Positions 33,762 to 43,773 of a stretch of DNA of 64,000 bases are shown piece after piece. The DNA lies in the NCBI RefSeq assembly GCF_029543155.1, contig NZ_JARQXA010000003.1:434001-498000 (forward strand). Reading direction: 5' to 3'. Under the pieces are notes generated by a model. It ran no database searches. It worked only from the letters and a program-made list of their open reading frames with translations, and was not told the origin of the DNA. The stretch's first letter is position 1, and each line of letters opens with the position of its first letter. The position numbers and the translations under genes were made by a program. Source of the DNA: Sphingomonas sp. HITSZ_GF. Lineage in GTDB: Bacteria > Pseudomonadota > Alphaproteobacteria > Sphingomonadales > Sphingomonadaceae.

Positions 33762-36065
33762 ATGAAGATCGCATGCATGGGCGGCGGGCCGGCGGGCCTC
33801 TATTTCGCCATCTCGATGAAGGTGCGCGACAGCAGCCACGAGATCCATGTCTTCGAGCGCAACCGCGCGGACGACACGTTCGGCTGGGGCGTGGTCTTCT
33901 CCGACCAGACGGTCGACAATCTGCTGGCCAACGATCCCGTCAGCGGCGAGACGATCCGCGGCGAGTTCGCGCATTGGGACGATATCGACGTCCATATCCA
34001 TGGCGAGTGCATCCGCTCCTCGGGGCACGGCTTCATCGGCATCGGCCGCAAGCGGCTGCTGGCGATCCTCCAGCAGCGCGCCCGCGATCTCGGCGTGCAG
34101 CTCCATTTCGAGCATGAGGCGAGCGACGACCTGGCCGATTGGGCGGACTATGACCTGGTCATCGTCGCCGACGGCGCCAACAGCCGCATCCGCGACCGCT
34201 ATGCCGAGCATTTCGACATCGACATCCAGCCGCGCCGCAACAAGTACATATGGCTCGGCACGCACAAGGTGTTCGACGCCTTCACCTTCGCCTTCGAGCA
34301 GCTGCCCGAAGGCTGGGTGTGGGCGCACGCCTATCGCTTCGACGATCAGCTCTCGACCTTCATCGTCGAAATGGCGCCCGAGACCTGGCAGGCGCTGGGC
34401 CTCGACCAGGCCGGGCAGGACGACGCGATCGCCTTCAGCGAGCGCGTGTTCGGCAAATATCTGGACGGCAATGCGCTGATGTCGAACGCCGGCCACCTGC
34501 GCGGCTCGGCGGCGTGGCTCAACTTCCGCAGGATCGTCACCGGGCGCTGGTCGTACGACAAGCTGATCCTGCTCGGCGACGCTGCGCACACCGCGCATTT
34601 CTCGATCGGATCGGGCACCAAGCTGGCGCTGGAGGATGCGATCAAGCTGGCCGAGGTGCTCAACCGCCCCGGCCTCGGGCGCGAACAGGCGCTGGCCGAA
34701 TATCAGGCCGAGCGCAGCGTCGAAGTGCTCAAGCTGCAGAACAGCGCGCGCAACTCGACCGAATGGTTCGAGACGCTCGACCGCTACCTCCCCTTCGCGC
34801 CGATCCAGTTCGCCTATTCGCTGCTCACCCGCTCGCAGCGCGTCAGCCACGAGAATCTGCGCCTGCGCGATCCGGCATGGCTGGAAGGCGTCGAGCGCTG
34901 GTTCCAGGCACAGGCGCCGGGCGGCAAGGGCGACAAGTCGGTGCCGCCGATGTTCGCACCCTACAAGCTGCGCGACATGGCGCTCGACAACCGCGTCGTC
35001 GTCTCGCCGATGGCGATGTATTCGGCGGTGGACGGCACGCCGAACGACTTCCACCTCGTCCATTACGGCACCCGCGCCCAGGGCGGCGCCGGGCTGGTCT
35101 ATACCGAGATGACCTGCGTCTCGCCCGAGGGGCGGATCACCCCGGGCTGCCCGGGCATGTACGCGCCCGAGCATGTCGCGGCGTGGCGTCGGGTCACCGA
35201 TTTCGTCCATGCCAATAGCGGCGCGAAGATCTGCCTCCAGCTCGGCCATTCGGGCGCCAAGGGCTCGACCCGGATCGGCTGGGAGGGAATGGACCAGCCG
35301 CTGGCAGAGGGGAACTGGCCGCTGATCGCCGCGTCCGATGTGCCGTGGAGCGCCGGCAATGCGGCGCCGCGACCGATGACGCGGGCAGACATGGATGCGG
35401 TGCGCGACCAGTTCGTCGCCGCCGCGCGGATGGCGGTGGATGCCGGCTTCGACATGATCGAACTGCACGCCGCGCATGGCTATCTGCTGTCGAGCTTCAT
35501 CACGCCGCTCCAGAACACCCGCACCGACGAATATGGCGGCAGTCTCAAGAACCGGCTGCGCTATCCGCTCGAAGTGTTCGCGGCGATGCGCGCCGCCTGG
35601 CCCGCCGAGCGGCCGATGTCGGTGCGCATCTCGGCGACCGACTGGATGGGCGGCCAGGGCGTCACGCCCGAGGAAGCTGTCGAGATCGCCCGTGCCTTCG
35701 ACGAAGCGGGTGCCGACCTGATCGACGTATCGGCCGGTCAGACCTGGGCCGAGTGCAAGCCGGTCTATGGCCGCATGTTCCAGACGCCCTTTGCCGACAA
35801 GATCCGCAACGAGGCGCGCGTCTCGACCATGGCGGTGGGCAATATCTTCGAGACCGACCACGCCAATTCGATCCTCGCCGCCGGCCGCGCCGATCTGGTG
35901 GCGATCGGGCGGCCGCACATGGTCGATCCGATGTGGACGCTGCGTGCTGCCGCGCAGCACGGCTATCGCGGGGTGCGCGTGCCGCCGCAATATCTGGGCG
36001 GGATGAGCCAGCTCGCCCGCAACCTGCAACGCGCCGCCGAAACCGGCGCGGTGATGCGGAGCTGA
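33762..36065 (+). CDS. Fused flavin monooxygenase/OYE reductase (2-aminobenzoyl-CoA or salicylyl-CoA 5-hydroxylase type)
   Basis: 767 residues in two flavoprotein domains. N-terminal aromatic hydroxylase (1-390): GGGPAG at 7-12, 'ADGANSR' at 137-143, and LGDAAH at 271-276, the FAD-binding triplet. C-terminal Old-Yellow-Enzyme domain (about 397-760): '[11 protein letters not shown]' at 569-579 and '[11 protein letters not shown]' at 588-598. This fusion is known from 2-aminobenzoyl-CoA monooxygenase/reductase of Azoarcus and from salicylyl-CoA 5-hydroxylases, which act on a CoA-bound aromatic ring. AAGGAG lies 10 nt before ATG 33762. It overlaps the next SDR gene by 1 nt. Which CoA ester is used is not certain. 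Confidence 0.88.
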   Translation: MKIACMGGGPAGLYFAISMKVRDSSHEIHVFERNRADDTFGWGVVFSDQTVDNLLANDPVSGETIRGEFAHWDDIDVHIHGECIRSSGHGFIGIGRKRLLAILQQRARDLGVQLHFEHEASDDLADWADYDLVIVADGANSRIRDRYAEHFDIDIQPRRNKYIWLGTHKVFDAFTFAFEQLPEGWVWAHAYRFDDQLSTFIVEMAPETWQALGLDQAGQDDAIAFSERVFGKYLDGNALMSNAGHLRGSAAWLNFRRIVTGRWSYDKLILLGDAAHTAHFSIGSGTKLALEDAIKLAEVLNRPGLGREQALAEYQAERSVEVLKLQNSARNSTEWFETLDRYLPFAPIQFAYSLLTRSQRVSHENLRLRDPAWLEGVERWFQAQAPGGKGDKSVPPMFAPYKLRDMALDNRVVVSPMAMYSAVDGTPNDFHLVHYGTRAQGGAGLVYTEMTCVSPEGRITPGCPGMYAPEHVAAWRRVTDFVHANSGAKICLQLGHSGAKGSTRIGWEGMDQPLAEGNWPLIAASDVPWSAGNAAPRPMTRADMDAVRDQFVAAARMAVDAGFDMIELHAAHGYLLSSFITPLQNTRTDEYGGSLKNRLRYPLEVFAAMRAAWPAERPMSVRISATDWMGGQGVTPEEAVEIARAFDEAGADLIDVSAGQTWAECKPVYGRMFQTPFADKIRNEARVSTMAVGNIFETDHANSILAAGRADLVAIGRPHMVDPMWTLRAAAQHGYRGVRVPPQYLGGMSQLARNLQRAAETGAVMRS

Positions 36066-36838
36066 TGCCGATGCCGATGCGTCTCAAGGACGTGCATGCC
36101 GTCGTCACCGGCGGGGGATCGGGCATCGGCGCGGCGATCGCCCGTGCGCTGGCAGCGGAAGGTGCGCGATTGACGCTGGTCGGGCGCCGGCTCGAAGCGC
36201 TGGAAGCGGTCGCCGAGACGATCCCGGGCGCGATCCCCATACCCGCGGACGTGACCGACCGCGCTTCGATCGACGCCGCCTTCGGCGCTGCCCGTGCTGC
36301 GCACGGCCCGATCGGCATCCTGGTCAACAATGCCGGCATCGCCCCCAGCGCACCCTTCGCCAAGGTGACTGCGGAAGCCTGGCGCGCGACGATGTCGACC
36401 AATCTCGACGCGCTGTTCGATTGCTGCCAGGCCGCGCTGCCCGATCTGCTGGCGGTGCCTGCCGGGCGGATCGTCACCGTGGCCTCCACCGCGGGCCTCA
36501 AGGGCTATGGCTATACTGCGCCCTATGTCGCCTCGAAGCATGGCGCGATCGGGCTGATGCGCGCGCTGGCCGCCGAGTTCGCCGCGACCCCGCTCACCGC
36601 CAATGCGCTCTGCCCGGGCTTCACCGACACCGACATCGTCGCCAAGACGATCGCGACAATCACCAGCCGCACCGGGCGCAGCGAGGCCGAGGCGCTGGCC
36701 GAGCTGACCCGCCACAACCCGCAGAAGCGGTTGATCGCTCCACAGGAGGTGGCCGAAGCGGCGGTGTGGCTATGCCTGCCCACCAGCGGATCGGTGACCG
36801 GCCAGGCGATCCCGATCGCCGGTGGAGAAGTCACGTGA
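36065..36838 (+). CDS. SDR family dehydrogenase in CoA operon
   Basis: 257 residues, classical SDR: cofactor loop TGGGSGIG at 15-22, NNAG at 88-91, catalytic Ser141, Tyr154 and Lys158 (YVASK). The first ATG (36065) overlaps the upstream stop as TGATG; ATG 36071 or 36077 would also fit. Given neighbours, it probably acts as a 3-hydroxyacyl-CoA or alicyclic hydroxy-CoA dehydrogenase after the hydratase step. The downstream MarR gene overlaps it as GTGA. Confidence 0.9.
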   Translation: MPMPMRLKDVHAVVTGGGSGIGAAIARALAAEGARLTLVGRRLEALEAVAETIPGAIPIPADVTDRASIDAAFGAARAAHGPIGILVNNAGIAPSAPFAKVTAEAWRATMSTNLDALFDCCQAALPDLLAVPAGRIVTVASTAGLKGYGYTAPYVASKHGAIGLMRALAAEFAATPLTANALCPGFTDTDIVAKTIATITSRTGRSEAEALAELTRHNPQKRLIAPQEVAEAAVWLCLPTSGSVTGQAIPIAGGEVT

Positions 36839-37326
36839 GCCGCCCCGCACCGCTGCGCGAAAAGCATGACGGCGCGCTCGACGATCGCGGCAGCGTGCGG
36901 CTGTGGCTGCGGCTGCTCACCTGCACCACGGTGATCGAGAAGCGGCTGAAGCGCGGATTCGCCGACCAATATGACATGACGCTGCCCCGCTTCGACGTGA
37001 TGGCCGCGCTCGACCGGCACCCGGAGGGGATGACGATGGGCCAGCTCTCGCAGGCGCTGCTCGTGTCGAACGGCAACGTCACCGGCGTCGTCCAGGCGCT
37101 GGTGCGCGATCGCTATGTGAGCCTGGCGCCCTCGCCCACCGATGGCCGCTCCTCGATCGTGCGGCTGAGCCAATTGGGGCGCGAGTGCTTCGCCGGGCTC
37201 GCCGAGGCGCATCACGAATGGATCGAAGCGATGCTGGCCGGGCTGGGCCGCGAAGAACGCGGCCATCTCCACCAGCTGCTGGGGGTGCTCAAGGACTCGC
37301 TCGCTGCCGATGGGGAGAAGGAATGA
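36835..37326 (+). CDS. MarR family transcriptional regulator
   Basis: 163 residues with a central winged helix-turn-helix ('[29 protein letters not shown]') and family-typical dimerisation helices at both ends. It starts with GTG 36835, overlapping the SDR stop (GTGA). MarR proteins in aromatic-CoA operons commonly bind the CoA thioester and derepress the operon, so the nested palindrome at 33670-33705 is its best candidate site. Being inside the operon gives feedback on its own level. Confidence 0.9.
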   Translation: MSRPAPLREKHDGALDDRGSVRLWLRLLTCTTVIEKRLKRGFADQYDMTLPRFDVMAALDRHPEGMTMGQLSQALLVSNGNVTGVVQALVRDRYVSLAPSPTDGRSSIVRLSQLGRECFAGLAEAHHEWIEAMLAGLGREERGHLHQLLGVLKDSLAADGEKE

Positions 37327-38138
37327 CCATGGATCCGACCAGCTTCGCGCCCAAGCATTTCGGCTGGGCCTTCGCCGACGGGGTGGCGACCGTCACGCTC
37401 AACCGGCCCGAGCGCAAGAACCCGCTGACCTTCGAAAGCTATGCCGAGCTGCGTGATACCTTCCGCGACCTCGTCTATACGCCGCAGGTGAAGGCGGTGG
37501 TGGTCACCGGCGCGGGCGGCAATTTCTCGTCGGGCGGCGACGTCCATGAGATCATCGGCCCGCTGACCGAGATGGCGATGCCCGAACTGCTAGCCTTCAC
37601 CCGGATGACCGGCGACCTGGTCAAGGCGATGCGCGCCTGCCCGCAGCCGATCGTCGCCGCGATCGACGGCATCTGCGTGGGCGCCGGGGCGATCATGGCG
37701 ATGGCATCGGACCTCCGCCTCGCCACGCCGGGGGCGAAGACCGCCTTCCTGTTCACCCGCGTCGGCCTGGCGGGCTGCGACATGGGGGCCTGCGCGATCC
37801 TGCCACGGATCATCGGCCAGGGCCGCGCATCCGACCTGCTCTACACCGGCCGGATGATGTCCGCCGAGGAAGGCGAGCGCTGGGGCTTCCACAACCGGCT
37901 GGTGCCCGCCGAGAGCCTGCTGGGCGAGGCGCAGGCGCTGGCGCGCAGCATCGCCGCCGGCCCCACTTTCGCGCACGGCATCACCAAGACCCAGCTCAAC
38001 ACCGAATGGGCCGTGAGCGTCGAGACCGCGATCGAAATGGAAGCGCAAGCCCAGGCGATCTGCATGGCAACCAGGGACTTCCGCCGCGCTTTCGAGGCGT
38101 TTGCAGAGAAGCGTACCCCAGTGTTCGAGGGCGACTGA
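37323..38138 (+). CDS. Enoyl-CoA hydratase/isomerase family protein
   Basis: 271 residues of the crotonase fold. The oxyanion-hole segments are '[10 protein letters not shown]' (about 68-77) and '[10 protein letters not shown]' (around 117-126). The start overlaps the MarR stop (ATGA). Its role is hydration of an unsaturated CoA ester, or ring hydrolysis of an alicyclic CoA intermediate, since crotonases also open oxo-cyclohexane-CoA rings. The exact reaction is inferred from the operon, not from catalytic residues. Confidence 0.9.
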   Translation: MTMDPTSFAPKHFGWAFADGVATVTLNRPERKNPLTFESYAELRDTFRDLVYTPQVKAVVVTGAGGNFSSGGDVHEIIGPLTEMAMPELLAFTRMTGDLVKAMRACPQPIVAAIDGICVGAGAIMAMASDLRLATPGAKTAFLFTRVGLAGCDMGACAILPRIIGQGRASDLLYTGRMMSAEEGERWGFHNRLVPAESLLGEAQALARSIAAGPTFAHGITKTQLNTEWAVSVETAIEMEAQAQAICMATRDFRRAFEAFAEKRTPVFEGD

Positions 38139-39304
38139 TGGCCGACCGCAGCTTCCTCGACTGGCCGTTCCTCGATGACGGGCATCGCCAGCTGGCCGCT
38201 GACCTCGAGGCCTGGTGCGCAGCCAACCTCTCCGACCATCACGGCGCGGACGTCGACGCCGAATGCCGCCGGCTGGTCCGCGCGCTCGGCGAGGGCGGCT
38301 GGCTGCGCTACTGCGTGCCGGCGGCCTGGGGCGGCATGCACGAGACGCTCGACATCCGTTCGCTGGCGCTGATCCGCGAGACGCTGGCACGCCATTCTGG
38401 GCTGGCCGACTTCGCCTTTGCGATGCAGGGGCTGGGTTCGGGCACGATCTCGCTGTTCGGCACCGAGGCACAGAAGGCCGCCTATCTCCCCGCCGTGGCC
38501 CGCGGCGAGAAGATCGCCGCCTTCGCGCTGACCGAGCCGGGATCGGGGTCCGACGTCGCCGCGATGGAGACGCTGGCCGAGCGCACAGCCACCGGCTGGC
38601 AGGTCAACGGCGCCAAGACCTATATCTCGAACGGCGGCATTGCAGACTATTACGTCCTGTTCGCCCGCACCGGCGAGGCACCCGGCGCCAAAGGCGTATC
38701 CGCCTTTATCGTCGATGCCGAAACGCCGGGCCTCAGTGTCACCGAGCGGATCGAAGTGATCGCCCCCCACCCACTCGCCACGCTGGAATTCACCGACATG
38801 AGGCTCCCCGCCGACGCGCTGCTCGGCGAGGCCGGGCGCGGCTTCGCGGCGGCGATGGCGACGCTCGACATCTTCCGCACCACCGTGGGCGCGGCAGCGC
38901 TGGGCTTCGCTCGCCGGGCGCTCGACGAGGCGACGGCGCGGGCCCGCAGTCGCAGGCTGGGCGACGGCACGCTCGCCGACAATCCGGTGACCCAGTCCAA
39001 GCTCGCCGAGATGGTGCTCGATATCGATACCTCCGCGCTGCTCATCTACCGCGCCGGCTGGCTGCGCGACGTGCAGGGCCAGCGCAATACCCGCGAGGCG
39101 GCGCTGGCCAAGCTCCACGCCACCGACAGCGCCCAGCAGGTGATCGACAAGGCCGTGCAGATCTTCGGCGGCCTGGGCGTCACCGTCGGCGCGCCGGTCG
39201 AGGCGCTGTACCGCGAAGTGCGGGCGCTGCGCATCTACGAGGGTGCCTCCGAAGTGCAGAAGATCGTCATCGCCCGCCAGCACCTGGCGCAAAGCGCCGA
39301 CTGA
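38138..39304 (+). CDS. Acyl-CoA dehydrogenase
   Basis: 388 residues of the acyl-CoA dehydrogenase family with the N-, middle- and C-terminal domains ('[14 protein letters not shown]' FAD/substrate loop around 130-143). The catalytic base is probably Glu368 in '[10 protein letters not shown]'. The start overlaps the hydratase stop by 1 nt. It would introduce the alpha-beta double bond for beta-oxidation of the ring-cleavage product or oxidise an alicyclic CoA ester. FAD is expected, with ETF as electron acceptor. Confidence 0.92.
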   Translation: MADRSFLDWPFLDDGHRQLAADLEAWCAANLSDHHGADVDAECRRLVRALGEGGWLRYCVPAAWGGMHETLDIRSLALIRETLARHSGLADFAFAMQGLGSGTISLFGTEAQKAAYLPAVARGEKIAAFALTEPGSGSDVAAMETLAERTATGWQVNGAKTYISNGGIADYYVLFARTGEAPGAKGVSAFIVDAETPGLSVTERIEVIAPHPLATLEFTDMRLPADALLGEAGRGFAAAMATLDIFRTTVGAAALGFARRALDEATARARSRRLGDGTLADNPVTQSKLAEMVLDIDTSALLIYRAGWLRDVQGQRNTREAALAKLHATDSAQQVIDKAVQIFGGLGVTVGAPVEALYREVRALRIYEGASEVQKIVIARQHLAQSAD

Positions 39305-39708
39305 TGTTCCGCGTCACCTATCCCCTGCGCTTCGCGCATTGCGACCCTGCGGGCATCGCCTTCTACCCGCGCTGTCTCGAGCTGTGCGATGCCGCGGTGG
39401 AGGACTGGACCCCGGCGGTGCTCGGCGACGACCGGCGGGCGATGCACATGGGCCGCGGGCTCGGCCTGCCGACCGCCAGCCTTGCCGCCACCTTCACCGC
39501 GCCTAGCAGGCTGGGCGACCGGCTCGACTTCGCGGTGCAGCTCACCCGGATCGGCAACAGCTCGATCGATCTCGAAGTCGAAGTGACCTGCGAAGGCGCG
39601 CCGCGCTTCTCCGTCCGCCTCACCCAGGTGCTGATCGATCTCGCCTCGGGCGCTTCGCAGCCCTGGCCGCCCGAATATCGCCAACGCCTTGAAATGGAAT
39701 GCCAATGA
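39304..39708 (+). CDS. 4-Hydroxybenzoyl-CoA thioesterase-like hotdog protein
   Basis: 134-residue hotdog-fold thioesterase. 'HCDPAGIAFYPRCLELCD' near the N-terminus is the family motif, with Asp14 as the usual catalytic acid/nucleophile. It overlaps neighbours on both sides by 1-4 nt. In the aminobenzoyl-CoA type pathway it may release CoA from dead-end or product thioesters; a specific acyl group cannot be assigned. Confidence 0.88.
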   Translation: MFRVTYPLRFAHCDPAGIAFYPRCLELCDAAVEDWTPAVLGDDRRAMHMGRGLGLPTASLAATFTAPSRLGDRLDFAVQLTRIGNSSIDLEVEVTCEGAPRFSVRLTQVLIDLASGASQPWPPEYRQRLEMECQ

Positions 39709-40109
39709 CCGCCCATCAGAGCCTACTCCCCCCCGGCTGGAAACGCCCGCGCGGCTATGCCAACGGCATCGCCGCCAGCGGCCGGATGGTGTTCACCGCC
39801 GGCGTGGTCGGCTGGGACGAGGAAGAGCGCTTCGTCGCCCCCGATCTCGCCGGCCAGTTCCGCCAGGTGCTGGTCAACACGCTGGCGATCCTCGCCGAGG
39901 GCGGCGCCGGGCCGGAGCATATCGTGCGGATGACCTGGTACGTAACCAGCCGGGACGAATATCTCACCGACATCGCCGCAATTGGCACCGCCTATCGCGA
40001 CCTGATCGGCCGTAACTATCCGGCAATGGCCGTGGTCGAAGTCGCCGCGCTGGTCGAGGCCGAAGCCAAGGTCGAGATCGAGACGATCGCGGTCGTCCCC
40101 ACCGCCTGA
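39705..40109 (+). CDS. Rid family protein lacking the RidA arginine
   Basis: 134 residues of the YjgF/YER057c/UK114 trimer fold. RidA deaminases use an Arg in a 'PARxxVEV' motif; here that stretch is 'PAMAVVEVAAL' with Met108 in its place, as in the Rid4-Rid7 type subgroups, so standard enamine hydrolysis is doubtful. The operon context would suit a deaminase or a hydrolase of a ring-opened amino intermediate. It overlaps the thioesterase (ATGA, start 39705; ATG 39699 is also possible). Confidence 0.88.
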   Translation: MTAHQSLLPPGWKRPRGYANGIAASGRMVFTAGVVGWDEEERFVAPDLAGQFRQVLVNTLAILAEGGAGPEHIVRMTWYVTSRDEYLTDIAAIGTAYRDLIGRNYPAMAVVEVAALVEAEAKVEIETIAVVPTA

Positions 40110-40121
40110 GGAACCCCCGAC

Positions 40122-41297
40122 ATGCAGAAATTCGACTGGGCTGATCCCCTGCTGCTCGACGCGCAGCTGGAGGACGAGGAGCGGATGATCCGCGACACCG
40201 CGCGCGACTATGCCCAGGCCCGGCTGGCGCCGCGGGTGATCGAGGCGTTCGACAAGGAAGTCACCGATCCGGCCATCTTCCGCGAGATGGGCGAGCTCGG
40301 GCTGCTGGGACCGACGGTGCCCGAGGCCTATGGCGGCGTCGGCGCATCCTATGTCGCCTATGGCCTGATCGCCCGCGAGGTCGAGCGGATCGACTCGGGA
40401 TACCGCTCGATGATGAGCGTCCAGTCGAGCCTGGTGATGTACCCGATCCATGCCTTCGGCTCCGAAGCGCAGAAGCAGAAATACCTGCCGAAGCTCGCCA
40501 GCGGCGAATGGATCGGCTGCTTCGGGCTGACCGAGCCCGATGCCGGATCCGATCCCGGCGGCATGCGCACCCGCGCGGCGAAGATCGACGGCGGCTACCG
40601 GCTGAACGGCGCCAAGACCTGGATCTCGAACGCCCCGATCGCCGACGTGTTCGTGGTCTGGGCCAAGTCCGACGCGCATGGCGGCGCGATCCGCGGCTTC
40701 GTGCTCGAAAAGGGCATGAAGGGGCTTTCGGCGCCGAAGATCGAAGGCAAGCTGAGCCTGCGCGCCTCGATCACCGGCATGATCCAGCTCGACGATGTCG
40801 AAGTGAGCGAAGACGCGCTGCTGCCCGAGGTCGAGGGGCTGAAGGGCCCCTTCTCGTGCCTCAACCGCGCCCGCTACGGGATCAGCTGGGGCGCGCTGGG
40901 CGCCGCCGAATATTGCTTCCACGCCGCGCGCCAATATGGCCTCGACCGGCACCAGTTCGGCCGGCCGCTGGCCGCCACCCAGCTCTTCCAGAAGAAGCTG
41001 GCCGACATGGAGACCGAGATCACGCTCGGCCTGCAGGCGTCGCTGCGGGTCGGGCGGCTGATCGATGCCGGCCAGTTCGCGCCGGAGATGATCTCGATCG
41101 TCAAGCGCAACAATGTCGGCAAGGCGCTCGATATCGCCCGGGCGGCGCGCGACATGCACGGCGGCAACGGCATCTCGGGCGAGTTCCAGGTGATGCGCCA
41201 CGCGATGAACCTCGAGACGGTCAACACCTATGAGGGCACGCATGACGTGCACGCCCTGATCCTGGGCCGGGCGATCACCGGCATCGCTGCCTTCTGA
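40122..41297 (+). CDS. gcdH: Glutaryl-CoA dehydrogenase-like acyl-CoA dehydrogenase
   Basis: 391 residues. '[17 protein letters not shown]' near 92-108 and '[20 protein letters not shown]' near the end are characteristic of glutaryl-CoA dehydrogenase, which decarboxylates glutaryl-CoA to crotonyl-CoA. The catalytic Glu is Glu371. It follows the Rid gene by 12 nt and ends the operon. In this context it could process glutaryl-CoA formed from ring cleavage, or be the general lysine/tryptophan branch enzyme. A related dicarboxylyl-CoA specificity is possible. Confidence 0.9.
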   Translation: MQKFDWADPLLLDAQLEDEERMIRDTARDYAQARLAPRVIEAFDKEVTDPAIFREMGELGLLGPTVPEAYGGVGASYVAYGLIAREVERIDSGYRSMMSVQSSLVMYPIHAFGSEAQKQKYLPKLASGEWIGCFGLTEPDAGSDPGGMRTRAAKIDGGYRLNGAKTWISNAPIADVFVVWAKSDAHGGAIRGFVLEKGMKGLSAPKIEGKLSLRASITGMIQLDDVEVSEDALLPEVEGLKGPFSCLNRARYGISWGALGAAEYCFHAARQYGLDRHQFGRPLAATQLFQKKLADMETEITLGLQASLRVGRLIDAGQFAPEMISIVKRNNVGKALDIARAARDMHGGNGISGEFQVMRHAMNLETVNTYEGTHDVHALILGRAITGIAAF

Positions 41298-41303
41298 TCC
41301 CTA

Positions 41304-41331
41304 CCCGGCCCGCTTCCTACAGCGGGCCGGG
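41304..41331. terminator. Strong hairpin terminator after the CoA operon
   Basis: Perfect 11-bp stem CCCGGCCCGCT / AGCGGGCCGGG with a 6-nt loop, 7 nt after the gcdH stop. It probably ends the eight-gene operon. The remaining 216 bp before the M24 gene show nothing clear except GTAC-acgaa-GTAC near 41346. Confidence 0.75.
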
Positions 41332-41547
41332 AAACGACTCGCCAAAGTACACGAAGTACATGCCAGGAGCGGGTTTTCGCGCGCCTTGCGTTGACACAGT
41401 TCCCGCAAGTGCGCCCGATCTCGCAACATCCTTGCGCGCGGATGATCCTATCTTTCCAACAAGGCAAAGAGCGGCCCGGCCCCTAGGCCTGGCCGCCCGA
41501 GCCCAGCACGCGAAATCCTACATTGCAAGCGCGCGGCCGCCCTGCCC

Positions 41548-42876
41548 TCACTTGACCAGCAGGATGCGGCTGTTGGGCGGATAGGCCCATTCGAAGCCGC
41601 GATCGGTGACCACGCCATTGTCCTCGAGCGGGATCTTGATCTTGCGCGTGCCCCATTCGGGCACCGGCGTGTAGAGGAACAGCTCGATCGACAGGAAATT
41701 GGTCGGCCGCAGCGTGTAGCCCATGCGCAGCGGGTTGAAGTCGGCGATCGACGGGCCCGAGCCATGGCCCCAATCGCCCACCGAATGGCTGCCGATCACC
41801 ACATCGGAGACCTTCAGGTCCTTGCTCGGATCGTCATAGCGGCCGAGCACCAGCCCCGGCGTCTCCGCCACGCGCTTGTTGACCGCCGACAGCGCATCGC
41901 CCGCCTTCACCCCCGGACGGACCACGTCGAGGATCATCCGGCGGATCTCCTGCGCCTTGTCATAGGCGCGCTGCACGCCGGCCGGCGGCGCGTTCTCGCC
42001 GGGCTTGAGCACATAGGCCATGCGCTTCATGTCGGTGTAGTAGAAGAGATAGTTCACGCCCCAATCGACCGTGATCAGGTCGCCCGGCTGGATGATGTGA
42101 TCGCCCGAGACCGGCCCGCGCTCGCCCGGGCCGAGGATGTAGATGCTCGGCAGGCCGAAGCTGTTGCCCAGCCCTTCCTTGTGGAGCTGCTCCATCATCC
42201 ACCAGGCGACGTCGCCGGTGGTGGTGTGGCCGGGGACGATCACTTCGTTCGACAGCGCGCGCTCGAGGATGGTGCGCGAATATTCGCCGGCGCGGGTGAA
42301 GGCGGCGATCTCGTTGACGCTGTGGCGGCCGCGGAAATCGGAGACCAGCTTCTCGGCGGAGACGAGCCGGCCCGCCAGCACCGGCCCCAGGGTCTCGACC
42401 AGCTTCGCCTGGAGCGAGTGGCTGAGCCCGTCGGCAGTGCCGATCTCGGTGGCGATATCTACGCCGATCCGCTTGGGATCGCGCGCCTCGACGAACTTGC
42501 GCAGTTCGGCGGGCGAGACCTTCAGATCATAGAGCGGGCACTGATCGAAACCGGCGCCGCCGATTCCCATCACCGCGCGCTCGATACGGCCGCCGCCGGT
42601 GCGATCGGTGAAGACATAATAGCCGATATCGCCGACATAGCCGCCGCCGAGCAGCGCGGCATTGGGATCGTCATGCCCTTCCCGCGAGGCGACGATCCAC
42701 ATGTCGATGCCGTTCTCGCGCATCACCTCGGGCAGGATCAGGTCGAGCTTGTCCTTGCGGATCTGGCACATCTGATCCCAGCGCCGCTTCGCCTCCTGGC
42801 CCTGGGCCGGCAGTGCGGCGAGCAGCGGCAGCATCGCGAGCGGCAAGGCCAGGCGGCGCAGGAACTTCGACGACAC
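41548..42876 (-). CDS. Secreted M24 family metallopeptidase (Xaa-Pro peptidase-like)
   Basis: 442 residues with an N-terminal signal peptide (cleavage near 'AQGQEA'), a creatinase-like N-domain and an M24 catalytic domain. Likely metal ligands: Asp271 ('TVDWGV'), Asp282 ('YYTDMKR'), a His in the 'GSHSVGDWGHG' region (364-371), Glu398 ('SIELFLY') and a C-terminal Glu. The start is GTG 42876: GGGAGA sits 6 nt before it, and this ribosome-binding site can be locked in a hairpin. It is divergent from a MarR gene. Export suggests cleavage of proline-containing peptides in the periplasm. Confidence 0.85.
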   Translation of the reverse strand: MSSKFLRRLALPLAMLPLLAALPAQGQEAKRRWDQMCQIRKDKLDLILPEVMRENGIDMWIVASREGHDDPNAALLGGGYVGDIGYYVFTDRTGGGRIERAVMGIGGAGFDQCPLYDLKVSPAELRKFVEARDPKRIGVDIATEIGTADGLSHSLQAKLVETLGPVLAGRLVSAEKLVSDFRGRHSVNEIAAFTRAGEYSRTILERALSNEVIVPGHTTTGDVAWWMMEQLHKEGLGNSFGLPSIYILGPGERGPVSGDHIIQPGDLITVDWGVNYLFYYTDMKRMAYVLKPGENAPPAGVQRAYDKAQEIRRMILDVVRPGVKAGDALSAVNKRVAETPGLVLGRYDDPSKDLKVSDVVIGSHSVGDWGHGSGPSIADFNPLRMGYTLRPTNFLSIELFLYTPVPEWGTRKIKIPLEDNGVVTDRGFEWAYPPNSRILLVK

Positions 42877-43182
42877 GACTGTTCTCCCATGATTTTCCCG
42901 GGGAGAACGTGACAGGCTCGCAACGGAAATGGAACAATAATCACGCAATTTTCGTTGATATTTTGCCGATCGAACGGCAAGGGGGATTCGACAGCGATCA
43001 GGATGGAACCAGGTCAGCGCCCGGCCGCGTGCGGCGGGGCGCCTGTGCTGCTTCCGATTTGAACCATGCCGGCGCGAACGACGAATAATTGGTGCAAATG
43101 CATATGTTTTCGGCTAAATCGCCTGCCCCAAGCCGTCCGGCCCGGCACAACGTCTTGATCCTGGGGAATGATTGAGGGAAAC
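42877..43182. promoter_or_regulatory. 306-bp divergent promoter region (M24 peptidase / MarR)
   Basis: It contains the ribosome-binding-site hairpin (42881-42908), an AATCACGCAATT element at 42939-42950, and a GC-rich middle with no recognised gene or strong hairpin. A TTTTCG-containing AT-rich stretch near 43100-43115, before the MarR gene, resembles the one upstream of the right-edge gene. No small ORF is supported. Confidence 0.4.
42881..42908 (-). promoter_or_regulatory. Ribosome-binding-site hairpin of secreted M24 gene
   Basis: On the minus strand GUUCUCCC (42908-42901) pairs perfectly with GGGAGAAC (42888-42881), which contains the GGGAGA ribosome-binding site just 4 nt before GTG 42876, with a 12-nt loop. 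Melting of this 8-bp stem would expose the site. Temperature, ligand or protein control is possible. Confidence 0.45.
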
Positions 43183-43704
43183 ATGGCCACAAGCGCAATG
43201 AAGAACGCGGCAAGAACGGCAGAGGACCTGATGGACAATCGTACTGTCTATGACCCCAGCAGCCCGAATTTCCGTCTCGAGAACTCGCCATTTTACCTGA
43301 TGGCGCATGCCGATTTCAAATATCACGAGGACATGGACATCGTGCTGCACAAGCACGGCGTGTCCAAGCCGATCTATCGGGTGATGACCGTGCTGCGCGA
43401 GCGCCAGCCGGCGAGCATCGGCGCGATCGCCGAGGCGGCGCTGACCAAGCGCTCGACGATCAGCCGGATCATCGACCGGATGGTCGAGCAGGGCCTCGTC
43501 ACCACCGAGCCCAATCCGGAGGACAACCGCATCACCGAGGTGACGCTGACTCCGGCGGGCCAGCAGACGCTGCGCAAGCTCACTCCGATCGTCGGCCGCC
43601 AGTTCAGCCGCGCGATGGACGGCGTGAGCGACCGCGACATCGCCCATCTGCTGCGCACGCTGCAGAAGATCAGCGCGAACCTGAGCAAGCTGCCAATCGA
43701 ATAA
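43183..43704 (+). CDS. MarR family transcriptional regulator
   Basis: 173 residues with a winged helix-turn-helix ('SIGAIAEAALTKRSTISRIIDRMVEQGLV') in the middle. ATG 43183 is preferred (GAGGG 4-5 nt upstream); ATG 43168 adds five residues but is almost on top of its own Shine-Dalgarno sequence. It lies alone between the M24 peptidase (divergent) and an amidohydrolase (convergent), the promoters of both of which carry AATCACGC-type elements, so it is a candidate binder of that motif. Confidence 0.9.
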   Translation: MATSAMKNAARTAEDLMDNRTVYDPSSPNFRLENSPFYLMAHADFKYHEDMDIVLHKHGVSKPIYRVMTVLRERQPASIGAIAEAALTKRSTISRIIDRMVEQGLVTTEPNPEDNRITEVTLTPAGQQTLRKLTPIVGRQFSRAMDGVSDRDIAHLLRTLQKISANLSKLPIE

Positions 43705-43708
43705 GGGG

Positions 43709-43738
43709 AAGCCCGGCTCGAGCGATCGAGCCGGGCTT
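43709..43738. terminator. Perfect bidirectional terminator hairpin
   Basis: 13-bp perfect stem AAGCCCGGCTCGA / TCGAGCCGGGCTT with a GCGA tetraloop, between the convergent MarR and amidohydrolase genes. It probably terminates both transcripts. Confidence 0.8.
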
Positions 43739-43773
43739 CAGCGTCGTCCTCCGAGGGATCGTGGAGGACGCGC

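Noticed and set aside
33762..36065. Frameshift joining two separate flavoprotein genes
   Set aside because: The reading frame is continuous through a linker near residues 385-397, and this fused architecture is known for aminobenzoyl-CoA and salicylyl-CoA hydroxylases.
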